Source of the DNA: CADCTB01 sp963768975 | GTDB lineage: Bacteria > Actinomycetota > Acidimicrobiia > Acidimicrobiales > AC-14 | Assembly (NCBI GenBank): GCA_963768975.1 | Contig: CAVYKB010000019.1 | Location: 186,001 to 250,000, forward strand | Length of the DNA: 64,000 bases | Direction: 5' to 3' | Shown: positions 8,270 through 17,554 of the stretch, piece by piece | Layout of the letters: the number at the start of each line of letters is the position of its first letter | How positions within the stretch are numbered: position 1 is the stretch's first letter | The notes under the pieces: model-generated | Seen by the model: the letters and a program-made list of their open reading frames with translations, nothing else | What the model was told of the DNA's origin: nothing | Database searches by the model: none | Translations under genes and position numbers: made by a program

Positions 8270-8490
8270 CCACGCTAGTTAAGCAGGCGTGTTCCCTGGG
8301 TCAGAGACTCGTGAAAAGCACGAGTTGGCGAACCGGTCCAGGGCGCACCGATGGGTGGGGGAAGGCGGCAGCGTGCGGACATCTTGTCGAACCGGTGGGG
8401 AGGTCTCTCTCCGAGGCCTTTCGATGGTCGCGCCACCACCGCGTGCCGCGTCCACGGAGTCCGAAACTCCTTCGCTGAGGGGTGGACGTC
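8270..8490 (+). other. Long leader of the giant surface-protein gene
   Basis: About 220 bases without a gene separate ctaC from the surface protein. An extended -10-like element (TGCTAGCAT, 8261-8269) lies at the upstream edge. Inside is a perfect hairpin, ACTCGTG (8307-8313), loop AAAAG, CACGAGT (8319-8325), and the octamer-plus element CGAACCGGT occurs twice (8329-8337 and 8388-8396). The segment ends with a ribosome site (gaggggtgg) before ATG 8491. It could be a structured 5' leader, but it does not match any riboswitch class I can recognise. Confidence 0.4.
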
Positions 8491-11400
8491 ATGGTTGATC
8501 GAGACTTGAGGTTCAGCCGGCGCGCCGGTCGAGGGTCACCCCGGCGCACGAAGCTGGCGCTGGTCGCCCTCGTCGCCGTCATCGCCCTCACGCCCATCCT
8601 CACGCCGGCCACCGCCGACCTCGTGCCCTCGCCGTTCACCGACTTCCCGGACACCAACACCGTCGGCGAGACGAACAAGAACTTCAGCATCAACGTCACC
8701 AACGTCAGCCCCGGCAACGCACCGAACGTGAACGACGACGACGTGACGGTGACGCTGACCGAGATCGGCCTCACCCCCTCCTGCGCCTCAGTGGCTGGCA
8801 CCGCCTGCATCACGCCGGAGTTGGGCGTGTTCACCATCGCCCCGACCGCGGTCGGGACCGCGGGGGCCTGCACAGGAACCTCCTTCACCGTCACCGGGCC
8901 GAGCGCTTCGGGTCGCTACTCGATCGTTCCCACCACCCCTGTCCGCCTCGGCCCCTCGAACGCCGCGGCGCCCAACCCGAACGCCCGGCCGAACTTCTGC
9001 ACGGTGCAGCTGACGATCCAGAACGTGTTGCGCGTGCCGACAGCCGACGTCTCCGCGGCCCCGGGCGTCCAGACCTTCCGGGTCGTCGAGGCCACCATCG
9101 TTCCCACCACCGAGCCGCCGCAGCCCTTCGTCGATCCCACCCGCACGGGCAACTCGTCGAACACCGCCATTATCTCCGTCGCCCCGGGCGCGGTCGGCCT
9201 CAGCACCGCCTCCACCCCGAGCATCGCCGCCGGCACCAGCCCGGCGCCGCCGAACTCGACGGCCACCGACCGGGCCACCGTCACCCGGGTCCTCCCCGGG
9301 GGGGCGAACCCGACGGGCACGGTCACGTTCCAGCTCATCCAGAACCCCAACGCCGACTGCACCGCGGGCACGGTCGTTTCCGGCCCGACCGCCGTCGCCA
9401 TCAACCCGGCCACGGGCGCCGCCGACTCGCCCCCCAGCGGCCCGCTCGCCGCCGGCACCTACAACTGGGTGGCCACCTATTCGGGCGACGCCAACTACGC
9501 GCCGATCACCGTTCCCGTGGGCTGCAACGACCCGGCCGAGCGCTTCACCGTCGCCATCCCGCCCCAGATCCAGGTCGACAAGACGGCGAACCCGCTGACC
9601 CGCCCGGAGCCGGGCGGCGACTTCACCTACACCATCGTCGTCACCAACCCGAGCCCGACGGTGCCGATCACCATCACGTCGCTGAACGACAATGTCTACG
9701 GCAACCTCGCGGCGCGGGGCACCTGCACTACGGCCATCGGGACCATGCTGGCGGTCAGCCCCGGCCCGGGCAACACCTACAGCTGTAGTTTCACTGCACC
9801 CTTCACCGGAGCGCCCGGCGCCACCCTCACCGACATCGTCACCGTCGTGGGCACCGACGCCCTCGGCCAGACGGCCACCGACAGCGACGACGCCACCGTC
9901 GGCATCACCGGCGTGCCGCCTCAGGTCATGGTGGACAAGACGGCGAACCCGCTGACCCGCCCGGAGCCCGGCGGCGACTTCACCTACACCGTCGTCGTCA
10001 CCAACACCAGCCCGCTCGAGCCGCTCACCATCACGTCGCTGACCGACAACGTCTACGGCAACCTGGCCACCCGGCCCGGTTCCACCTGCAACACCGCCGT
10101 CGGCACCGTCCTGGCCGTGAGCCCCGGCCCGGGGAACACCTACACCTGCCAGTTCACCGCGCCGTTCACCGGCTCGGGCGGCGCCTCCCTGACCGACATC
10201 GTCACGGTGGTCGGCGTCGACGACGACAACGAGACCGCCACCGACAGCGATGACGCCACTGTCTCCCTCACCGACGTGCTGCCCCGGGTAGCCGTGGTGA
10301 AGACCGCCATCCCGACGACCATGCCCGAGCCGGGCGGCGACTTCACCTTCGCCGTCACCGTCACCAACCCCGGCACCGAGCCGATCATCATCACCGCGCT
10401 CAACGACAGCGTGTACGGGAACCTGGCCACGCTGCCGGCGCCGGCCGGCGCCACGCCGTGCTCGGCGCTGATCGGCACCACCCTCGCCGCGGGCGCCAGC
10501 TCGCCCGAGTGCCGGTTCGTCGGCAACTTCACCGGCGTGGCCGGAGACTCCGAGACCGACGTCGTCACCGTCACCGCCCGGGACGACGAGAACAACACGG
10601 TCACCGCCACCGACGACGCCACCGTCACCCTCACCGGCGCCCCGGCCATCCGGGTCGACAAGACGGCCGATCCCAGCAGCCGCCCGGAGCCCGGCGGTGA
10701 CTTCACCTACACGGTGGTCGTCACCAACACCGGCGCCCAGCCCCTCACCATCACCTCTCTCAACGACAACATCTACGGGAACCTGGCCACCCGTCCCGGC
10801 TCGACCTGCGGCACCCTCGTCGGCACCGTCCTCGCCCCGGGGGCGTCGTCGGCGCCGTGCACCTTCACCGCACCCTTCACCGGCAACGCCGGCGCCTCCC
10901 TCACCGACATCGTCACCGTCGTCGGGACGAGCCCGACCGGCACCACGGTCACCGACGACGATGACGCCACCGTCACCCTGACGCCGGTTCCGCCCATGAT
11001 CGACGTCGACAAGACCGCGGCCCCGCTGACCCGGCCGGCGCCGGGCGGCACCTTCACCTTCACCGTGGTCGTCAACAACCCGAGCACGGTCGAGGCGGTG
11101 ACGATCACCAGCCTCACCGACGACATCTACGGTGACTTGAACACCCGGCCGGGCTCCACCTGTGGCGCCCTCATCGGCACCACCCTGGCCCCGGGCGCCA
11201 CCTCGGCGCCGTGCACCTTCACCGGCGACTTCACCGGCCCCGCCGGGGCGTCGCAGACCGACATCGTCACCGTCACCGGCGTCGACGACGACGGCCAGAC
11301 GGCCACGGCCAACGACGACGCCACCGTCTCCCTCATCAGTGTCACCCCCGCCATCCGGGTCGACAAGTCGGCCACGCCTCCCACCCGGCCGGCGCCGGGC

Positions 11401-14400
11401 GGCACCTTCACCTTCGACGTGGTGGTCACCAACACCGGCCCGAACTCGCTGACGATCACCAGCCTCACCGACGACATCTACGGCAACCTCGCCACCCGGG
11501 GCACCTGCACCACCGCCGTCGGCACCGTGCTGCCCAGCGGCGGCTCCTACTCCTGCTCGTTCCCTGGCGACTTCACCGGCATCGGTGGGCAGTCGCAGAC
11601 CGACATCGTCACCGTCACTGCCACCGACGTCAACGGCACCGTCGTCACCGATAACGACGACGCCACCGTGACGCTCACCAACGTTGCCCCCACCGTCCAG
11701 GTGGTCAAGACGGCCAACCCGCTGTCCCGGCCCGAGCCCGGCGGCGAGTTCACCTTCACGGTCGTGGTCACCAACACCAGCGCTGAGCCCGTCACCATCA
11801 CCTCGCTGATCGACAACGTGTACGGCAACCTGGCCACCCGGCCGGGATCCACCTGCGGCGCCCTCATCGGCACCGTGCTGGCCCCCGGGGCATCCTCGCC
11901 GCCGTGCACCTTCACCGGGAACTTCTTCGGCAACGCCGGCGCCAGCGAGACCGACATCGTCACCGTGGTGGTCACCGACCGGGAGGGCACCACCGCCACC
12001 GACGACGACGACGCCGTCGTCTCCATCACCGACGTGCCGCCCACCATCGACGTGGTCAAGACGGCCAACCCGCTCACCCGACCGGCGCCCGGAGGCACCT
12101 TCACCTTCGACGTGGTGGTCACCAACACCAGCTTCGAGCCGGTCACCATCACCGCCCTGACCGACAACATCTACGGCAACCTCAACGGCCGCGGTACCTG
12201 CGCCACCGGTGCCGTGCTCCCGGCCAACGGGGGCACCTACAGCTGCTCGTTCCCCGGTGACTTCAACGGCCCGCCGAACGCGTCCCAGACCGACATCGTC
12301 ACCGTGACGGCCATCGACGAGGACGGGACCACCGTCACCGATAGCGACGACGCCACCGTCACCCTCACCGGCGTCCCCGCCACCCTGACCACGGTGGCGT
12401 CGGCCGGGAGTGTGGGCGCCGAGGTCTTCGACACGGCCACCCTCGCCGGCGGTTTCAACCCCACCGGCACCATCACCTTCCGCCTCTACGGGCCCAACGA
12501 CGACCTCTGCGCAAACCCGCCGATCTTCACGTCGGTAAGGCCCGTGACCGGCGCCACCGACCCGCGGATCATCGAGTCCGAGCGGTTCATCCTGCCCGCG
12601 CCCGGCATCTACCACTTCGTCGCCACCTACAGCGGCGACGCCAACAACCCGCCGATCACGACGGCCTGTGACGATCCCGCAGAGACCATCGGTGTGGGCC
12701 GGCTGCCGGTCACCCTGGTCACCAACGCCTCCTCCGACGTCCTGGTCGGCGGGACCGTCTTCGACACGGCCACCATCTCCGGCGGCTTCAACCCCACGGG
12801 CAGCATTCGCTTCGACCTGTACGGCCCCAACAACGCCACCTGCACGGGCGCTCCGGTGTTCACCTCGACGGTGCCGGTGAACGGCAACGGCAATTACACC
12901 TCCGGGTCCTTCACCCCCAGCCAGCCCGGCATCTACCGCTTCGTCGCCACCTACAGCGGCGATACCAACAACGCCGGCGTCACAACCGCCTGTGACGACC
13001 CGCTCGAGCAGGTCGAGGTCAGCACCGTCCCGATCATCCGGGTGGACAAGACAGCCAACCCCACCTCCGTCGTGGCCCCGGGCGCCAACGTGGTCTTCGA
13101 CGTGGTGGTGACCAACACCACGAACGTGGCTCTCACCATCCGCAGCCTGGTCGACAACGTCTACGGTGACCTCACCCAGCGGGCCGGCTCCACCTGCGCC
13201 AGCGCCATCGGCACGGTGCTCCAGCCCGCACCCGGGCCGGGCAACACCTACAGCTGCCGCTTCACCGCCGCGGTGCAGGGCGCGGCGGGCACGAGCCACA
13301 CCAACATCGTCACCGTCACCGCCACCGACAGCACCGGCCGCACCGTCACCGACGACGACGACGCGGTGGTCACCATCACCGCGGTGCCGCCCACGATCAC
13401 CAGCACCAAGACGGCGACGCCGGTGAGCCGGCCGGAGCCGGGCGGCACGTTCACCTTCACCTTCTCGGTGACGAACACCGGGCCCAACCCGGTCACGATC
13501 ACGTCGCTGGTCGACAACATCTACGGCGACCTCAACGGCCGGGGCACCTGCGCCGTCGGCGCCGTCCTGGCCACCAACGCCACCTACACCTGCAGCTTCA
13601 CCGGGAACTTCACCGGCAACGCCGGCGCCTCCCAGACCGACGTCATCACCGTGACGGCCCGTGACAACCTCGGCCAGACGGTGACGTCGCAGTCCCAGGC
13701 CACGGTGACCATCACCGACGTGCCCCCCACCATCACGGTCACCAAAACGCCAAACCCGATCAGCCGGCCGGCGCCGGGCGGCACCTTCCGGTTCACCGTG
13801 GTCGTCACCAACACCAGCGCCGAACCCGTGACCATCACCAGGCTGGTCGACGACATCTACGGAGACTTCAACGGCCGGGGCAGCTGTGCGGTCGGCATCG
13901 TCCTCGCCCCTGGCGCCAGCTACAGCTGCGCCTTCGACGGCGAGTTCCGGGGCCAGGCCGGCGCATCGCAGACCGACACGGTGACGGTCACCGCCGTCGA
14001 CAACGACAACACGCCGGTGACGGCGACCGCCAAGGCGACGGTGACCCTGACCCCGGTCGGCATTCCGCCGGTGGTCACGCCGCCGCCTCCCGTGCCCCAG
14101 CCCCCGATCGTGATCCAGACGCCGCCGCAGATCCTGGTGCGCACCGGCTCCGAGCTCAGCGACCCCGCTCGCCTCGCCGGCATCCTGCTGATCCTCGGGA
14201 TCACCCTCGTGGCGGCAACCCGTAACTTCGGCGGCGGCCCCAGCCTGGCCCTCCTGCCTGTCGGCCCCGGCCGCGGTCCTCGTGGGCCCTGGTCCGGCGG
14301 TGGCGGACCTGGCGGCGGCGGTCATCGCTTCGACGGCGGCCTCGGCGTGCGGCTTCCGCGAGGCCCAGCCGGGGGCTCGAGTGGCGGCGCAGCCCGGCCG

Positions 14401-14679
14401 CTCCTGCCGCCGCCGGCGCCGGCGCCCGACCTCGACTGGGACGGCTGGGTGACCGGCCGCCGGCCCCTGGCCCCGCCGCCGCCGGCGCCTGAACCGGCGG
14501 CCGTCGTGGAGCCCGAGCCGGTGGCGGCCGAGGTCGCCCCCGAGGTCGTGGAGGCCACCGTCGTCACCTTCGGGGGGCGCGGCGGTCTCGACGCCGCCGC
14601 CCTCGACGCCGCCGCCGCCCTCACGCCGGCCCCCCGGCCGAGCGGGCCACCGGCGTCGCGGCGGTCCCGCCGGCACTGA
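8491..14679 (+). CDS. Giant repetitive cell-surface protein
   Basis: A 2062-residue exported protein. ATG 8491 is chosen over GTG 8482 because gaggggtgg lies directly upstream. A basic N-terminus and hydrophobic core (about 20-40, ending ATADLV) form the signal peptide. A unique region and one Ig-like module (about residues 230-355) precede eight copies of a roughly 115-residue module starting VDKTA-P-RPEPGG and ending DDATVTLT. Two further Ig-like modules (12382-13032) follow, then three more copies. A Pro-rich linker leads to LVRTG and a hydrophobic helix (about 1885-1910), then an unusual tail of about 155 residues rich in Gly, Pro and Ala ending in Arg residues. The modules resemble DUF11/DUF7507-type beta-sandwich repeats of bacterial surface proteins, suggesting a stalk or adhesin. 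The function is unknown. Confidence 0.85.
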   Translation: MVDRDLRFSRRAGRGSPRRTKLALVALVAVIALTPILTPATADLVPSPFTDFPDTNTVGETNKNFSINVTNVSPGNAPNVNDDDVTVTLTEIGLTPSCASVAGTACITPELGVFTIAPTAVGTAGACTGTSFTVTGPSASGRYSIVPTTPVRLGPSNAAAPNPNARPNFCTVQLTIQNVLRVPTADVSAAPGVQTFRVVEATIVPTTEPPQPFVDPTRTGNSSNTAIISVAPGAVGLSTASTPSIAAGTSPAPPNSTATDRATVTRVLPGGANPTGTVTFQLIQNPNADCTAGTVVSGPTAVAINPATGAADSPPSGPLAAGTYNWVATYSGDANYAPITVPVGCNDPAERFTVAIPPQIQVDKTANPLTRPEPGGDFTYTIVVTNPSPTVPITITSLNDNVYGNLAARGTCTTAIGTMLAVSPGPGNTYSCSFTAPFTGAPGATLTDIVTVVGTDALGQTATDSDDATVGITGVPPQVMVDKTANPLTRPEPGGDFTYTVVVTNTSPLEPLTITSLTDNVYGNLATRPGSTCNTAVGTVLAVSPGPGNTYTCQFTAPFTGSGGASLTDIVTVVGVDDDNETATDSDDATVSLTDVLPRVAVVKTAIPTTMPEPGGDFTFAVTVTNPGTEPIIITALNDSVYGNLATLPAPAGATPCSALIGTTLAAGASSPECRFVGNFTGVAGDSETDVVTVTARDDENNTVTATDDATVTLTGAPAIRVDKTADPSSRPEPGGDFTYTVVVTNTGAQPLTITSLNDNIYGNLATRPGSTCGTLVGTVLAPGASSAPCTFTAPFTGNAGASLTDIVTVVGTSPTGTTVTDDDDATVTLTPVPPMIDVDKTAAPLTRPAPGGTFTFTVVVNNPSTVEAVTITSLTDDIYGDLNTRPGSTCGALIGTTLAPGATSAPCTFTGDFTGPAGASQTDIVTVTGVDDDGQTATANDDATVSLISVTPAIRVDKSATPPTRPAPGGTFTFDVVVTNTGPNSLTITSLTDDIYGNLATRGTCTTAVGTVLPSGGSYSCSFPGDFTGIGGQSQTDIVTVTATDVNGTVVTDNDDATVTLTNVAPTVQVVKTANPLSRPEPGGEFTFTVVVTNTSAEPVTITSLIDNVYGNLATRPGSTCGALIGTVLAPGASSPPCTFTGNFFGNAGASETDIVTVVVTDREGTTATDDDDAVVSITDVPPTIDVVKTANPLTRPAPGGTFTFDVVVTNTSFEPVTITALTDNIYGNLNGRGTCATGAVLPANGGTYSCSFPGDFNGPPNASQTDIVTVTAIDEDGTTVTDSDDATVTLTGVPATLTTVASAGSVGAEVFDTATLAGGFNPTGTITFRLYGPNDDLCANPPIFTSVRPVTGATDPRIIESERFILPAPGIYHFVATYSGDANNPPITTACDDPAETIGVGRLPVTLVTNASSDVLVGGTVFDTATISGGFNPTGSIRFDLYGPNNATCTGAPVFTSTVPVNGNGNYTSGSFTPSQPGIYRFVATYSGDTNNAGVTTACDDPLEQVEVSTVPIIRVDKTANPTSVVAPGANVVFDVVVTNTTNVALTIRSLVDNVYGDLTQRAGSTCASAIGTVLQPAPGPGNTYSCRFTAAVQGAAGTSHTNIVTVTATDSTGRTVTDDDDAVVTITAVPPTITSTKTATPVSRPEPGGTFTFTFSVTNTGPNPVTITSLVDNIYGDLNGRGTCAVGAVLATNATYTCSFTGNFTGNAGASQTDVITVTARDNLGQTVTSQSQATVTITDVPPTITVTKTPNPISRPAPGGTFRFTVVVTNTSAEPVTITRLVDDIYGDFNGRGSCAVGIVLAPGASYSCAFDGEFRGQAGASQTDTVTVTAVDNDNTPVTATAKATVTLTPVGIPPVVTPPPPVPQPPIVIQTPPQILVRTGSELSDPARLAGILLILGITLVAATRNFGGGPSLALLPVGPGRGPRGPWSGGGGPGGGGHRFDGGLGVRLPRGPAGGSSGGAARPLLPPPAPAPDLDWDGWVTGRRPLAPPPPAPEPAAVVEPEPVAAEVAPEVVEATVVTFGGRGGLDAAALDAAAALTPAPRPSGPPASRRSRRH
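9565..14070 (+). repeat. Eleven tandem protein-coding modules with two inserted Ig-like modules
   Basis: Within the giant gene, eight modules of about 340-360 bases run from 9565 to 12381 and three more from 13033 to 14070. Between them (12382-13032) are two copies of a different module with the signature GGFNPTG and ATYSGDANN. Each main module begins with V[DV]KTA, has PGG[DT]FT[FY], YG[ND]L and a C-x(8-20)-C pair, and ends DDATV. The Cys pair varies in spacing but is present in every copy, which may give one disulfide per module. Divergence between neighbouring copies at DNA level is moderate, so the array is not freshly amplified. Confidence 0.85.
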
Positions 14680-15710
14680 GCAGCGACGAGTCGCCCGACG
14701 CCGGCCTCGGCCGGCGCTTCGGGATCGCGGGTGAGCGCACCGACGTCCGGCCCCTCGGACGCGGCCACATCCACCACACGTTCCTCGCCACCTACGGCGG
14801 GGTCCGGGTGGTCCACCAGCGGCTGAACGCCTCGGTCTTTCCCGACATCGACACCCTCATGGCCAACGTCGTCCGGGTCACCACCCACCTGGGGGCTCGG
14901 GCGCCGGGGCCCCGCCACGCCGTGCGCCTCCGCCCGGCCACCGACGGCCGGCCCTACGTCCTCGACGCCAGCGGCGCGCGCTGGCGTACGCTCGACTTCA
15001 TCGAGGGAGCCCGGACCGTCGCCCGCTTCGACGGTCCCGCCCGGGCCACCGAGGCCGCCACCACCGCCGCCCGGCTGGTCGCCGACCTGGCCGACCTCGC
15101 CCCGCTGTTACCCGAGGTCATCCCCCGCTTCCACGACGTCGTGGGCCGTCTCGACGCCCTGGCCGGGGCGGCGGAGGCCGACGCCGCAGGCCGGGCCGGT
15201 GAGTGCCGGGCCGAGGTCGACGCCGTGCTGGCCCGGGCCGGCGTGGCCGCCGAGGTGGCGGCGGCCCGGGCCGACGGCCGCCTCCCCGAGCGCACCGTCC
15301 ACAACGACGCCAAGGCCGAGAACCTGCTCTTCGACGAGGTGACCGGCGCCGGCCTGTGCCTGGTCGACCTGGACACCGTCGGCCCCGGCACCGTCCTGTT
15401 CGACGCCGGCGACCTGGTCCGCTCGGGCGCCGCCCGCCTCCCGGAGGACGGGGCTGTGGCCGGCGCCGGCCCCGTCGTCGACCACGACGTGGTGGCGGCC
15501 ATCCTCGACGGCTACGCCCGGGCCGGCGCCGGCTTCCTCACCGCCACGGAGGTCGAGTTGCTGCCCCTCGCCGGCCCCCTGATGGCCCTGGAGGCCGCGG
15601 CCCGCTTCCTCACCGACCACCTCCAGGGCGACGTCTACTTCAAGATCGACGGGCCCGGCCACAACCTGCGCCGGGCCCGCAACCAGCTGCGCCTGTACGA
15701 CGCGCTGTGA
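14676..15710 (+). CDS. Phosphotransferase-family sugar kinase (N-acetylhexosamine kinase-like)
   Basis: The protein belongs to the aminoglycoside phosphotransferase/choline kinase fold and resembles N-acetylhexosamine 1-kinases: an N-lobe loop PLGRGHIHHTFLA, then VHQRLNASVFPD, the catalytic loop VHNDAKAENLLFD (His-Asn-Asp and downstream Asn), and the metal-binding VDLDTVGPGT. The conserved N-lobe lies upstream of the first GTG (14808), and no ATG, GTG or TTG occurs in frame before it. The only candidate start is CTG at 14676, which overlaps the stop of the giant gene (CTGA). This gives 344 residues, normal for the family. Its stop overlaps the GTG of the alpha-galactosidase gene. The substrate is inferred; other small-molecule kinases share the fold. 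Confidence 0.75.
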   Translation: MSSDESPDAGLGRRFGIAGERTDVRPLGRGHIHHTFLATYGGVRVVHQRLNASVFPDIDTLMANVVRVTTHLGARAPGPRHAVRLRPATDGRPYVLDASGARWRTLDFIEGARTVARFDGPARATEAATTAARLVADLADLAPLLPEVIPRFHDVVGRLDALAGAAEADAAGRAGECRAEVDAVLARAGVAAEVAAARADGRLPERTVHNDAKAENLLFDEVTGAGLCLVDLDTVGPGTVLFDAGDLVRSGAARLPEDGAVAGAGPVVDHDVVAAILDGYARAGAGFLTATEVELLPLAGPLMALEAAARFLTDHLQGDVYFKIDGPGHNLRRARNQLRLYDAL

Positions 15711-17500
15711 GAGTCGACGCCGGCCGCTGCGCCCGCATCTACGAGCTGGTCGACGGCCGCCCCCGCACCGTGGCCGTGGAGGTCGACGGCCGGCGCATCG
15801 CCCTCGACGGCCCCGAGCTCACCCTCACCGTCGGCCGCCGGCGCCGGCCCGACACCGAGCTCGAGCCGTCCGGCATCGAGCATGCCGGTAACCGCCTGTC
15901 GTGGGCCCTCACCGGCGCAGACCTGGCCGTGCGCGTGGTGGTGGAGGCCGACCCCGCCGTCGGCGTGGTCCGCAAGTGGGCCGAGGTGAGCGGCCGGGGC
16001 CGGCTGGAGCACGTCGAGCTCGACCGCTGGGCCGACCTCGCGGTCGACGGCCCGACGACGACCGGCGAGCCGGTGCCCTACAACGCCGGCCCCGTTGGGC
16101 TCGGTCAGCCCCTGTTCGGCGACGGGTTCTTTGCCGGCGTCGAGCACCCCATGGCCGAGAACCTCGCCGCCCCTGCGACCTGCGGCCTCCCCGTCGCCGT
16201 CGACCTCGGCCCCGAGCCGTACCGCACGCCCGCCACCGTGCTCGGCGCCGGCGGGCTCGACGACTTCTGGGACTACCTCGACACCCGCCGCCCCGCCCCG
16301 CCCCGCCTCGTCACCCTGACCAACAACTGGTACCACCTGGGCGCGCCCCTCACCATGGACGAAGCGTCCGTGCGGGCCGAGCTCGGCGGCTTCGCCGGCG
16401 TCTCGCAGCGCCACGGCCTGGAGCTCGACTTCGTCGCGCTCGACGACGGCTGGGAGGGCGACTGGGACGCCAGCACCGGCCTGTGGGGGCGGATGGCGCC
16501 GTCCCGCTTCCCGGGGGGCCTGGCTGCGCTGCAACGCAACCCCGACGACCGCATCGGGCTGTGGCTGAGCGCCTTCGGCGGCTACGGCGCTCGCCGCGAC
16601 GCCCGCCTGGCCTGGGCGGCCAAGCACGGCTACGAGATCGACCGCCAGGCCAACGTGCTGTGCGCGGCCGGCGCCCGCTACCGGGCCCACCTGGTCGACG
16701 TCCTGACCCGCTTCACCGAGGCCGGCGTGCGCTACTGGAAGCTCGATGGCCTGTCGTTCACCTGCGCCGAGACCGACCACGGCCACGTCACCGGCGCCGG
16801 CGCCCGCACCGCCCTGGCCGACCTGTTCGTCGACCTGGTCCGCACCATCCGCGCTGTGCGCCCTGACGCAGTGGTGGCCTTTACCATCGGCTCCCATCCC
16901 TCCCCGTGGTGGCTCTCGGCGGTGGACTTCATATGGCGGGGTGGCCTCGACGACACCGCCGCCGGCCAGCCGGGCTCCCGCCTCGACCGCTTCGACACCT
17001 ACATCGACACCTGCCTGCAGGCCTACCGCCCGGCCGCCTTCCCCGTCTCCGCCCTGGCCACCTTCAGCATCGTGGAGTCCGAAGCTGCGTCCTACCGGGG
17101 CGCCGACGCCGGCCCCGACGGCTGGGCCCGGCACTGCTGGCTGGCCGCCGGCCGCGGCACTCTGCACCAGGACCTGTACGTGGCGCCCGACTCCCTCAGC
17201 GAGCCCGAGTGGGCGGCACTGGCCGAAGCCCTGGCCTGGCAACGGAGTAACCAGCACGTGCTGGCCCGCAGCCGCATGGTGCTCGGCGACCCGTCGGCCG
17301 GCGAGCTCTACGGCTTCGTCGCCCGCCGGGGCGGCGAGGCCATCGCCTGCCTCCGCAACCCATCGGACCGCCCCCAGTCGATCGCCCGGGCGTGGCCCGA
17401 CCTCCTGGGGTTCAGGCCGGGCAGCCTCACCCTCCGCCACGGCCGGTTGGCCGACATCCTCGACCCCTTGGCAGTGCTGGTCGTCGAAGCCCGCCGCTAG
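15707..17500 (+). CDS. GH36-type alpha-galactosidase / alpha-N-acetylgalactosaminidase-like enzyme
   Basis: A 597-residue glycosidase of the GH36/GH27 clan. An N-terminal beta-sandwich region is followed by a TIM barrel. LDFVALDDGWEGDWD matches the conserved DDGW strand and RYWKLDGLSF contains the K-x-D nucleophile motif; a later Asp pair in WRGGLDDTA is the likely acid/base region. No signal peptide is present, so it acts in the cytoplasm on imported oligosaccharides. The GTG start overlaps the kinase stop (GTGA), which suggests the enzyme releases an alpha-linked galactose or N-acetylgalactosamine that the neighbouring kinase then phosphorylates. Exact specificity cannot be read from sequence. 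Confidence 0.75.
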   Translation: MRVDAGRCARIYELVDGRPRTVAVEVDGRRIALDGPELTLTVGRRRRPDTELEPSGIEHAGNRLSWALTGADLAVRVVVEADPAVGVVRKWAEVSGRGRLEHVELDRWADLAVDGPTTTGEPVPYNAGPVGLGQPLFGDGFFAGVEHPMAENLAAPATCGLPVAVDLGPEPYRTPATVLGAGGLDDFWDYLDTRRPAPPRLVTLTNNWYHLGAPLTMDEASVRAELGGFAGVSQRHGLELDFVALDDGWEGDWDASTGLWGRMAPSRFPGGLAALQRNPDDRIGLWLSAFGGYGARRDARLAWAAKHGYEIDRQANVLCAAGARYRAHLVDVLTRFTEAGVRYWKLDGLSFTCAETDHGHVTGAGARTALADLFVDLVRTIRAVRPDAVVAFTIGSHPSPWWLSAVDFIWRGGLDDTAAGQPGSRLDRFDTYIDTCLQAYRPAAFPVSALATFSIVESEAASYRGADAGPDGWARHCWLAAGRGTLHQDLYVAPDSLSEPEWAALAEALAWQRSNQHVLARSRMVLGDPSAGELYGFVARRGGEAIACLRNPSDRPQSIARAWPDLLGFRPGSLTLRHGRLADILDPLAVLVVEARR

Positions 17501-17554
17501 CCGTTCTGGAGAGCCCAGAGCGTCAGAAACGTACCGATTCCATGCCGAGAACGC

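Noticed and set aside
8788..14676. Very long antisense open frame (about 1960 codons) opposite the giant gene
   Set aside because: It arises because the sense gene's repetitive GC-rich codons create no stops in that frame. Its translation is Gly/Arg/Asp/Val low complexity without motifs, while the sense frame has a signal peptide and conserved modules.
8491..14679. Repeats in the giant gene as a possible CRISPR or tandem satellite array
   Set aside because: Repeats are about 340-360 bases, coding, diverged and without spacers; they are protein modules.
15635..17440. Antisense open frame of about 600 codons opposite the GH36-type gene
   Set aside because: GC-rich shadow without motifs; the + frame has DDGW and KxD signatures.
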